NCBI GenBank assembly: GCA_013396635.1
Contig: WBMW01000144.1
Location: 842,900 to 906,899 of the forward strand
DNA length: 64,000 bases
Reading direction: 5' to 3'
Source of the DNA: Penelope pileata
Taxonomy: Eukaryota > Chordata > Aves > Galliformes > Cracidae
The position numbers and the translations under genes are program-made. How positions within the stretch are numbered: the stretch's first letter is position 1; every line of letters starts with the position of its first letter. Shown here one piece after another: positions 49,901 to 61,900 of the stretch. The notes beneath the pieces were generated by a model that worked only from the letters and a program-made list of their open reading frames with translations, ran no database searches and was not told the origin of the DNA.

Positions 49901-52900
49901 TATTTTTCTGCTTGTTATTTTTCTATTTCAGTAACTAATTACTGGCTTGACATGGTAATCATTCAAACTTTTTGATATTAAATACAATTTTATGACTGAA
50001 CTTATATTTTCAGATTGAGAATTTTTATATACTTATTGCTAGTGTTTAAATGTATTTTTGGTACATAATAAATACCAAATACCAAATAAAAATACCAAAC
50101 TTGGTATTTTTTTTCTTTTTGCAAGAATTTACTTTCTGTCTGTCTCTTGGTAACTATAGCTTTAGAGTTAAGACTGAAAAGAAAGTACAGGGACTAAATG
50201 AAGGAATGGAAAAGTCCGAGAACAGGAAAAAAAAGTTGCTTCCAGGTTGATTTTTCAGTAGTCATTTGTGACCACGTAAGTACAGGTTTTAATTGATGCA
50301 TATTTTATAGCTACCTGTAGTAGAGATTTTGTTTCTCATAGAAAAAAAAAAATGAGCAGCTTTGCAGCAGGGACTTAGAAACTCCTGATGAGCTGCAAGA
50401 AAAAGGATGGGACTCATGTAAATTGGCATAGAAGAACACTTTCTTTAATCTATCTTCTTTACTAACCTATAGTTCAAACAAAAAGGGTATATTTCAGAAA
50501 CACATCTAATTTTTTAAAAAATCTTTCACTTATTTTTTTGTGAATGAACATTAAGATGTGAAGATGAATTTGATAATAACATTACCTTGCATCAGCTTTA
50601 TATGCAATTCACTACAGTAAGTTTAGAGTATCCAGCTTGGACAACGCTTTACCTAATTATGGCTTAATGTTTCAAATTTAGAAACGAAAAATATACCATG
50701 TTTGGTTTTCTATTTAGTTTGTTTGCTTTAGGAAATAATTCTAAAAGAAATACACAAATTGTGTATATGTTTCACAGACCTCCAAAGAGGAAATAATTAG
50801 ATGGGAAGAAAGTAAAAAATGGCACGTCAGAATGGAAGGGATGCGGAACAAACTGAAAGAAAAAGAAAAAGAAACTGATACTTTAGCCAAACAGTTCAAC
50901 ACATTGAAGGAACTTTATTCCAAGTGAGTTGTTTTTAATACATTCTGCTACAAAGTGATGGAATATGAGAAATCCAAATATTTGTGCCACATAATTAGAA
51001 AAGCTTGTTACAAGGTTGATGCCTAGATTTGACATTGCTACTGAGATTAAAAGGATTTGTTAATTTTCAAGCAGCAGACTACTCCTTTAGTATCCTTTCA
51101 CTTACAGAAAAAACCAACCACATTTACAAGAAACTGTCTCTGAATAAAACTAGTTTAAGTCATTTATTATGCTTCTTGCATGTAGCATTCTGTTACTTCC
51201 CTGAAACAGGCAACAATTTCATGAAGACGGGCTGTTTTCTCACCTTAGTGTTACTGAATGAGACTGCTAGAGTTGGATTCTGTGCCGCTGTCATGTGTTG
51301 TGCTACTGCAGTACCAACTAGCATGCTCTAGCATGATGAGATGGAAACCTTTTTTAAGACAGAACAAAACTAAAAAACTCCACCACATATGCGTGACCTC
51401 CAGGAAAGTTAAGTTTACTTCAGTGCAGTAATGGTGAGGTTGAAGTGATGATGGTTGGTGATTACCTCCAAATGATGATGGTGGTTGTAGTTGTTGGATT
51501 GTGGTTTGAAATGGCTTCCAAATGGCATTTATTCTTAGCAAATGTCTCAAGAATTTTACATAAAACACAAGCAAAACCAACAAATGATTTTTCACATGCA
51601 TGCATCACGTTCACTGTTTTTTCCAATATTTGTGATTTTTTTTTTTTGTAAAGCTGTGGCTGTCTGTATGATAACCTTAATGAGCTAAAAAGGAAATGCA
51701 GTAGAGTGAGAAAATAAATTACAAGGATAGAAAATCTTTTCTCCTAAACAAAGCAAGTCAAATAAAGTTTTAGCTGCAAATTTTCTGGATCTTGCAGGGC
51801 TGAAAAAGAGAAAAATACTCTACAGAAGAAACTGAAAACTACTGGTGTTACTGTTGACCGTGTTGTTGGAGTAAGAGCCGCAGAGACTGAAAAAGAACTG
51901 GAAGAACTAAGAAAACAGAATCTAGATTTAGAAAATGAAGTTGCTCACATGAGGTAAGAGACATTTCAAAAAAAATCTGTAAAAAAGAAGAAATCTAAGT
52001 GAGAAAAAAAATCTAGAAAGAAATAGTATCTATTAGATTAAGTGATACAATCAGAAAAAAAAAAAAAGAACAAGTTGCAAAAGCCCTTCTTTGAGTCTGT
52101 GATGAGTAGACAAAGTTTCTTGGGAGCAATTGTGCATGTTTAGAGAATATGCAGCATTGGTTCATTATTCTAAAAGCGAAACAATATGGAAGACATATGG
52201 CTCCTGTGTAAAATTGTAGTTACAATTTCAAGTTGGTGAAAGATACTGGAACTGAGAAGTTGCAGATATGGAGTGTATTTGTAATCATAGTATCCATTAT
52301 GACAGCGAATGGTATACCTCAGTAGTAGCATCTGTACACATCTCAAGAGAGCAGATTCCTTTTCACCAAAGTAGGTACTCTTGATTCATGGGGATTAGCT
52401 GAAATAGTGTATATGGCTAACACTGATTTAGTATGACTAGCCCATTAATATTAGAAAATTCAGTCCCGTAATCCAGAAGTTCATGTTTGTTTTACATAAA
52501 GGTATGCCTTTCTGCATTAATCGCCATTTGTTTTTTCTGACATGATTCATTTTTGGATGTAGAACACAGCAAGCAATGCCACGAGATTCTGTTATAGAAG
52601 AATTACATTTAAAAAATCAATACCTCCAGGAAAAGCTTCATGCATTGCAGAGACAGTGTTCAAAAGAGACATATTCTAGGCCCTCGGTAAGTTAATATAA
52701 TATGACCATGTTACTTAGAATAATTGTACCTACATAAGAAAAATACTTATTATCCATTACTGTTCTGTATCATTTGGCAGATTTTATTTCAAATGATTAC
52801 TATTCTAGAACAGGGTGTGAAATACTCCATTTCACGCATTAAAAAAAAAGAACTAGTTTCTGCGTTCTGCAGGAAGAAGCTGAAATATTCTGTTTCCTAA

Positions 52901-55900
52901 CTTGAAGGTATAAGGGATATGTACTGTCAAATATGTGAATCTGCAACTGAGAGACTAATTTTATACACCATATTGAAAAATTTGGCACACAGAGTTTGGA
53001 GAAATTTTAAGGTGTGGTTTGTTTTGTTTTGTACAAAATGTTTGTACAATATATTGTAAAAATTGAATTACTACATTATCTTAATCCTTCAAGAAAGATT
53101 CAACAGTACAGTCTGTTTCTTTATTTCCTCTTTTGTTTTACTGTCTTCTGCTTTTCTTTCATGCTTGATTCTGTCTTCAACTTGAATCAGAGTACAAATT
53201 ATCAAACTGAACTGACCAAGTCGATTCCTGTCAGTATCAGTAAAGAGAAGTATTTCAATTACCTTGAAAGGAAACTTATTTCAAATAGGGATGAAATCAA
53301 ACATCAGACTAATCTTAGCATTTCTGGTGGCAACGAAATAGATGAGGAAGCAGGCATGCAAACTTTCCTCATTCATCATGAAGGGCATAAGGCTACCAGG
53401 AATGCAGGTGCAGAAGTGTCTCCTGAACAACAGCATCCTGAAGATAGTGAAAAATGCAAGGACACAGGTATTTCTGGAGAAGAGCTGAAAAACAACAATA
53501 AAGCTGAAGATGGTGAAGAGAATTGCAGTGATAAAGAAGAAAATACAATGCAACCTGAAAATGGAAAAATTAATGAGGAATTTGAAGAGGAGGAGGGAAA
53601 ACAAGAAATACGCAAGCAATCGAATGTTGCTGAAGAGGAAAGTGTAGAAGAGCCTTATATTGACAGAATAAGCTGCAATCAGTCCTATTCAGGAGAACCT
53701 TCTAATCAAGTTAATGATGATGAAGCAGAAAACGTAAATGTGAATAATGAAATGAATCAAGATACTGCAGAGAATAAATGTGAAACTTCCCGAAGCAGTA
53801 CAGAGAGAGCTGAAACAACCCCAGCACTCTGTGAAATGCCTAAGGTTTGATACTGTAGCAGTCCTCTAGCATTTTTTCTGTAGAACTGACAGAATAGGTT
53901 GGTCGTGATCATGCCATGGTTTAGAATGGTCTGCAGTGATCTTGAAGTAGTTACCACGTGGTGCATAAAGGCCAGTCTTACACTTTCACAATTCACTTGT
54001 ATGTCAGCTCACAACTAAGCTGTCAATTCTAGAGATTTGATCCAGCAAGCTTACAAATAATCACAGTGATGCATGCAGCCAGTTGATGATCTTCATTCTT
54101 TTAGACACTTAAGATGTGGAATTATGTACACTTAGAAAAAATGTGCTATGTTGAAACAAGTACTTTATTTCTACAATTCTCAGTGGTGCATTAATGGATC
54201 ATATGGTTAATTCCATAATTACATAAATAAAACCTGCTGATTATTGTATCATCAAAAGAATTTACTCTTTATATTGGGTAATAATTTTCCATATACTTAC
54301 AACTGCAATTGGCAATATAAGACATGCAAAGTACTCTTTACATAATAGCCTCCATGGTAAAGACTTAAAATGTAGGAAGTGGCTTGTTCTATGATCTGTT
54401 TGCCTTGATTGAAATTCTTACGCCTTACGAAGTATTTAATAAACATATTAGAATATGTCCTTAAAATTAGATTTTGTTCCCAGGTACAGCATCACAGCTT
54501 ACTGTACTCAATAGTTTTTCTGTCTTCAGACTTTGAACTTCACTCCTAACCAACAGTTTCATAGTTAGTTGTCGTTTGGCAATTTTTTATGAGTCTATAC
54601 TCATTTGTAAGCTTTTTACAAAGGTTAAGCAAGTTTAGAAAATATAATAAAAGAAGTTAGAATCAGAGAATCATAGAATCATTAAGGTTGGAAAAGACCT
54701 CTAAGATCATCTAGTCCAACTAACTGTTAACCCATCACCAGCATGCCCACTAAACCATGTCCCTAAGACAGAGTAGAATAGATCTTGTTGGTGATAGAAC
54801 TCTGATCGTACATTTCACAAAATTTCTGTGATGAAAAATTCCAAAAAGATAGTGAATATTTTATTTTGATCTTTTTTTCTGTGAAAAATACTGTTCATCT
54901 GTTGCTGTTTATCAGCTAAAGCTTGTACAATGAATAGAGTCCTGTGATTTAATAATAATTTTCTTTTTTCTTGTTTTGTGAAGACATCAGGAGTAGGATC
55001 AGATGATCAATATCGAAGAGAACAAGAGGTCCTAAAGGAAAACTTAAGACTATCATCTGAAAATGTTGAGCTAAGATTCCAGCTAGCGCAGGCCAACAGA
55101 GATTTGCCAAGACTAAAGGTAACATCTCTTTACCTTTTGTCCCCTTTAACCTGCCACAGGGTAGGGGAGCTCTTAAAAAAAAAAGAAACCGATGCCTTTT
55201 TTTATATACTATAAGTTTGTCATGTTGAGAAAATGCTTGGTAGAAATTATAAAAAATATAATTGTAATGGGAAATGGATTTATTTTTAAGATTTTTCAAA
55301 GTAAGCCAACTCTGTTCATCTCAAGTAGTAATCTAAATAAATAACTTCTTTGTTACCTTATTTTATTAGGACCAAGTGGGTGACTTAAAAGAAATGTGTG
55401 AACTTCTCAAAAAAGAGAAAGCAGATGTTGAAAGAAAACTGGCCTGTGTTAGAGGAGTGAGTATTGTAACAGCATTTTTCATCACAATTACATTATATAA
55501 AATATGAAAAAAGAGTAAATTATTTTGAATCAACTGAAAGCAAACAAGCAATGTTCTTGTTTATTTTACTGTTAAAGTGTTACAACAAATCAATTAAATA
55601 GGACCATATGATTAGAACAAATAGAGCTCCAATTTTAAATGTTTGCAGTATTGTGGCCTTGTTTTGTCATTTGCATTAAAGCTATCTATCTCAAGAAGCA
55701 TATTTGTATCAAAAATAAGAGTTACAGCCTTTGTAATAAAAATCATATTTATGTATTTAGGTAAAAGTGTAATACAGCTTTATTATTTAAAAAGGTAGGA
55801 TTTTGATTTGATACAATTTTTAGTGTAAGTTATTGATAGTGAGGCTGCTTGTTTTACTATGCAAGATGATGTAACTTCAGCTACTGTCAGCTGCTTTAAT

Positions 55901-58900
55901 AGAGCAATATTTGAAAAGTTACAGAAAAAAAGGCTTCAGCAGTGCTGAGTGTCCTTCCCATCCCTGACTTGTCAAACTTATTTGTGTGACCTTTTAAAGG
56001 AAGCAGACTGAAGCAAAAGCTTTGAAGTATACAAGGAGTTCTGCTTCAGGTCATCTGGAAAGAATTATGTATTTTCCATTCTTTCTTTTCATACGTTGCA
56101 TGGACTGTGTAATTGCCTCTCTCCTATGCAGTGGTAGTTTTTGGATTAGTCAATTCAGTTTGTAAAACTGCTTCATTCGGATTCTGAGGAGACAGCAAAT
56201 TCTGAAACTTCCTTTTCAGACACAAAGATCTGTTAGGGGTTTTTCTTTAGTTCTGCTGTGTGCATTCAAAAAAAACCTATTCCCATCAATGCTTTTAGAG
56301 AAGGAACAAGTAATTTTCACTTCCAAAACTTGCTCTCTATATAGGTTTATGGAGGGTTCCTAAAATCTTCCCCATTTTCCACTGTACAGTGGTCCTTACC
56401 TCTGCGGAAAGAAGATGAGGTACTTCTGGCTCCAGAATTGGAAACAGCAGCATTGTTAGATCATTGTTGCTGAGGAATTTCATTGCCACAAAGAATATGA
56501 GAAAATAAAGGCATTTGAACACTCTTTAAAAGCTCTTCTACCTCATAAATAGAATAGTAGAAGAAAAATAGGGAAAATGTGTGTTTTTTTTTAAATTTAC
56601 TTATGCTTTTACATATGCTTTAAGCTGCAGTTCTTCTGTCACTTTAATCCAGTAGAAGTATGGTTGCTAAAAAAAGGTCCTCTTTTACTCCTTCAAGCTC
56701 CCAGGCAGTCATGACTTTTTCTTTCCCCTTTAGACAGTGTTTAGCATTCAAGCAGTTGCATGGTCAGTTGGATCAGGAAGCTGCTCTACAATACAAACGT
56801 TAAAAAAACCCAAACCAAACCAACCAAAACCACAAACAACAACACTTCATTTTCATGGTCTTTCATTTTATTTCAGAAAATACCTAAAACTTTGAGAGCT
56901 AACTGCAGCATTTTTAGGTAATGGAAATTGAAGGATCTGACATGTTGACTTTGGGGGTGAATATATCACTAGACCTTTTGGGAAGCCAAGTATGCAAGAA
57001 TCTTGAGGATTCATTCATTCAACTTCGTAATGAATATAAAGCAATGGAAAAACATGCCATAAGTATTGGAGTATCTCAGAATGTTAACTTGAAGTATCTA
57101 CCAGATTGTATTTTTTCTTTCCCTTCTGCATAGGCTGGCAGAAGTGGAAAGACAGTCCCAGAACTGGAAAAAACAATTGGTTTGATGAAGAAGGTTGTAG
57201 AGAGAGTCCAAAAAGAAAATGAAGATCTGAAAAAAGCTTCAGCTGTGGTTTCTAATAAGAAATTACTTGGTCTTGAACTGGAAAATGAGAGGTTAAAGGT
57301 ACTGATTTGTCTTAAATAGTATATTTACATGGGAGTTTATGCACCAGTTAGTAGGAAAACTGAACAGCAAGCCTGTTGACATTGATTACTATGGAAGTGT
57401 ACAAAAGCAAAACCATTTTAGCATAACATACTGTGTGATTTATGTTAAGGTGCTTTGTTAAGATACATTTAAGTATGTGATGGAATGTTCAGTCTGCTAG
57501 GTAGCTGTACCTATGCTGTGCTTCAAAAGTAGAAATTTGAAGTACTGTAAATATGTTTCAACAAACTGTTTACTATTTAGGCTGAAATGAAAAAAATGAA
57601 ACTTGATCTGGGGGACCAGCTGAGTATGCATTATGAATCTAAAACCAAAGGAATGGAAAAACTCATAACTGAAAATGAGAGGCTACGTAAAGAGCTGAAA
57701 AAGGTATGATCATTGTAATGCATCTCTTTATTTCCATTAGTTACTGGTTGTGCTAAATATCTTTTTTTTTTTTTTAAATGGTCTATGTGGAATGGATACT
57801 TTTCTGAGTATTGATCTTGCCATGACAGAATTTTTCATTACATGTAGAGAGGAGACATCCAAGGAACATGCTGAGACAGAATTTGGAAGTTGTAGTGCTA
57901 GTGTTCTGGGATACATACATCTAGGATACCCTGTCACTACTGACTCTATCTTACCATCTTTTTAGATAATCCAGTGCTGAATATGAGGTTAAGTATTTCA
58001 TAAAACTTTGTTTTTGTTGGACAATAGGAAGTTGACAGTGGAGAGAAGCTACGAATAGCAAAGAATACCTTGGAGATATTAAATGAGAAGTTAACTGTAC
58101 AGCTGGAGGAAGCCATTAAGAGGCTAAATTTGGCTGAGAGCACAGGCCCTCAGCTTGATGAAGCTGACAGGAGAAGCTGGAAATCAGTTGCTTTAACAAG
58201 GTATGAATTAAAAATGAAGTTCCTCTTCATTCCTCTTCAAGTATAATGCAAAAAAATTATACTTTCATTTTCATAATTTTTCCTTCCTCTTTTGAAATTA
58301 TTTGTAATACCATCCTTCTTGTCTGATTCTATATTAGTATGTAGAATCAGTGTGAAGATCTCTGATATGAATCTACCAGAGATCTATCACCCTTAAGTGC
58401 TGGCCTTGTTAACTAGTTCTCTAGAGAAGCTGTGTTCTTCCTTCTTCAGATCAGCTGTAGACTCCTGCATAGTTTGGACAGAGGAAGTATTTTGTGTTCC
58501 TTGCTACTTAAATGTATTGTATTTCTGCTCTGTGGAATAATGTCAGCATTTCTGCTGAACACAAAAAACAATTATTTCAGTATCTTACCAAAAGAATAGC
58601 AATCTGAGCAAAACCAAATGGAACCAAAAAAATGGAGGCCCACAGCCTCCATTTTCTCTCCTGGCTTTATTTATGCATCTACATTTAACCATGTGAATGT
58701 GTAGAGGTTGCTAGGAAGCCCTGTTTGTTGGGAATTCCCTGCTCTTTAGGACATGTATGCATGGGTAAAAGTCTTCCGTTTTTTTTCTGAAGGCTCTGAA
58801 AATGCATTGGAGTCAGCCTGGCAGTCTTGTTCTCTGTAGTAGGAGGAAAAAAAAATGAGAGTCTGGATAATTTCCTATATATAAAAAGAAGTGTGGAAAT

Positions 58901-61900
58901 CACCATTTTCTGGATTTGTAGATAAAATTCAGACTTTTAAAATCATAATAAAAATCACTTTTGCTTTTGGTAATAATGTGAATATCTACAACTCTTTACC
59001 CATCAGTTATCTAAAAGTTACCTACTGATTGTTCTAAGGTTACAAGGTAACACTTGTATCACTGAGTATAGTGCACACTAAAGAAAGCAGCTTTATGACA
59101 CATTGTGCACTGCAACTTAGGCACACAATATTACTTTATTGGTACCTCTGCAGTTAGTTTGGATGGTTTTTCTATGACTTACGCAGGCTGGAGATCTTAT
59201 CTCTACAGACTGAACAACTTCTAATTGCATTCATTTCTTTGATAGAAGCAAGCTGTTTCAAACTGTTAAGTGGTTTGCTTACAGAAAGGATTTTGGTGAA
59301 CAGTCACCCCCAAAAGCATTGCCAGTTCAAAAAGCATTGCTGTTACACCTGTTTTCATTAATGAGCTACATACAAAGATGATATTTAGGTGTCTCACTAG
59401 CATGTTAAATGATGACCAGATTGATATTGATACATTAATGTGAAACTGGAAAAATAATTTTTTTCCCTCTTCGAGGCAAGTGTTTTTAATTGGGTACCTT
59501 CCCTTATACTTGGCATATCAAAGGACAAGAAATTGAAATCGTGCTTATGGTACTGGGAGAAAGAAATAGCCTGTATCCTGCACAGGCATGGAAGATAGCA
59601 AGTTTTTGCAGAAAAATACTTAGCCCTGGGCTCCTGCATGACCCCACAGTAAAATAAGCAAAAATGCCCTTTAATGTTTGCAAACAGAAATGGAAAGTAT
59701 CTACCAAAAGGTTATCTACCTGTGACAACTTTTTAAGGGCAGAAAATTAACTGGGTAAGTGAGAAACTTGTCAGATTGCTGTTGAACTTCAGTCTCTCTG
59801 GTCTCACATTTGCACTGGATCTCTTGGTGGACTTGTAGTGCTTCTCTAGCACATTGCTGAGCCATTCCACTTCACTGAGACTTCAGAAAGCGATTCCTTT
59901 ACTTTCTCCTTCTTAACTACTTAGGGAGGCAAAATGTCTGTATGGAAGGTCAGATGACTGTCATATTTAGTGAGAGGAGCACACTGAAGATGGTAGGCCC
60001 TTAATGGCTTTCATTATCACCTTAATGTTTTGAATATAGTTTCTTTTTTAGTATAAATGTTTTTCAAAGAGGTGGAGAACTATGTTCTTTCTAGATGATA
60101 TACATAGCTGTGTATGTAAGGCGGCTCCAAAAGTAATGCCTCATATTTTACTATGTTGGCGCATGACCTCAGTGGCGGATGTTGGTAGGATGGCAGCAGA
60201 GGTTGAACCTTCCTGCCAATATTCTGTTGCATTTTGTTGCTGTGTGGAAGATGGCAGAGGGGCAGTCTGACCAAATGGTGTATGAAATGAAGGTGTGTTA
60301 CTGAATTCTTCCATGTGGAAACAGTGGCACCCATTGACATTCACTGATGCTTGCTGAACATTTATGGAAACCAAACAGTGGATGTGAGCACAGTGAGGCA
60401 GTGGTGATGCATTTCAGCAGTGGCAATACTGGGTCACCTCTACTAGTACAGATTTTTACAAGCATGGCATGCAGGCTCTTGTTCATCATAGGTGAAAATG
60501 CATAGCTAATGGAAGCGACTATGTTGAAAAGTAGCGTTTTGTAGCTAAGAATTTACTCTATCCAACGCCATTGTTGTAGTCTTTGTATCTGTTGTAGTTT
60601 TCATGGAAATAAACAGGAAGCATTACTTTCAGAGCAATATACATACATAAATACAGTACTGTCATTAATTGTATTTGACTACTCCAAGTAAAGTGAGTAA
60701 AAACTTATCTGCTTCAACGTGGTTTGCGATTAACATGATTTTGAAGTAAATTAATAACATCAACCCAGAGAAGCTCACTGGGGCACTTTATTTACTAGGC
60801 AGTCCACCTCACCAGCACATTTTCCAAATCAGGTATATGGTAATAAGAAGTCCTTGATAGGGCATCATCCACGTGATCCTTGGGATTTTAGTGTCTGGCA
60901 AGTAGCAAGAAGTTGGAGTACGTATCTGAAAAGCTGCTTCAGAGGGGAAACTGGATTAGATATCTCCAGTGGTGTCTTGGAAGTAGTGTTTCAGTGATTC
61001 TACAAAAACATCTCTGTAGCCTTGTATGCCTCAAAGCAAAATGGAATCCTCCTCAGAATACAGTTTACTCCAAGGCAAAACATCCTTTCTTGTAGAACAC
61101 TTTTTCCATTGGGAGTCTTCATCTATTGCATCTGTATCAAGCTTTTTCTCAAAACACTATTTATTTTCCATAAATTGTTAAACCATAATACTATCAAAGT
61201 ATGACCCAATGCACCCACTGCATCATCCAGCTGAGTACAGTAAAGAGATATACCCCAGAATCCTAGTTTTTAAAAACATGCATATGTGCAATACCATAGA
61301 AGATTCCACTGCCGCCTCATTAATGTACAGACACAAAGTAAGGTCAGCAATGGTGAAACATTTAGAAGAGCCCTTATTCTAAAATAATAAAAAAGTGTTT
61401 CATTATGATTAATTCAACTCATTTGTAAGTAACATCACTGATTATTTCAAGGCCTCTACTCTAAACATACTTTAGGGTATATTTTATGACATCTCATCCA
61501 CTTGAGAATATTTTAATTTCTGTTTTTCAAAAGGTGTTAGCTTCTGCTCTTTTCTCCAAAAATAAATAAATAAATAAATAATCCTATTACCAGGATGCAT
61601 GAAACAAAGATGAAGGAACTGGAGATGGATATTGCTAAAAAAACCCAAAGCATTACTGACCTTAAACGGCTGCTTCAGGAAGCAAAAGAACGTGAACACA
61701 ATGCTGATAAAGACTTAAAGGATCTAAAAGAACAAGTGAGTAAAATCTAAGCCAGATGACTCTAAGAATAGTTTGCTTAATATTAATTTTCTTCTAATGT
61801 CTATAGTGGCAGAGTATGTTTTTTCTCTATGTTTTTAATTATTTTCAGTCCTAGTTGCCATAATTGTACATTATAGCTGTTTAATAAGGTTTACTGCATA

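Larger units (their letters stand above)
58201..61593 (+). other. CEP290: CEP290 intron 52
   Basis: The longest CEP290 intron in the window (3,393 nt). It holds a mariner-like remnant (60119-60637), a perfect 11-bp hairpin (58629-58655) and a TAAA microsatellite next to the 3' splice site. The rest shows nothing I can identify. Confidence 0.55.

Noticed and set aside
51029..51331. 100-codon frame in CEP290 intron 44
   Set aside because: Not in phase with neighbouring exons, no acceptor/donor pair, no coiled-coil pattern.
53281..53619. Minus-strand frames opposite E47
   Set aside because: Shadow frames: the Glu/Lys-rich codons of E47 read as Phe/Leu/Ser on the other strand.
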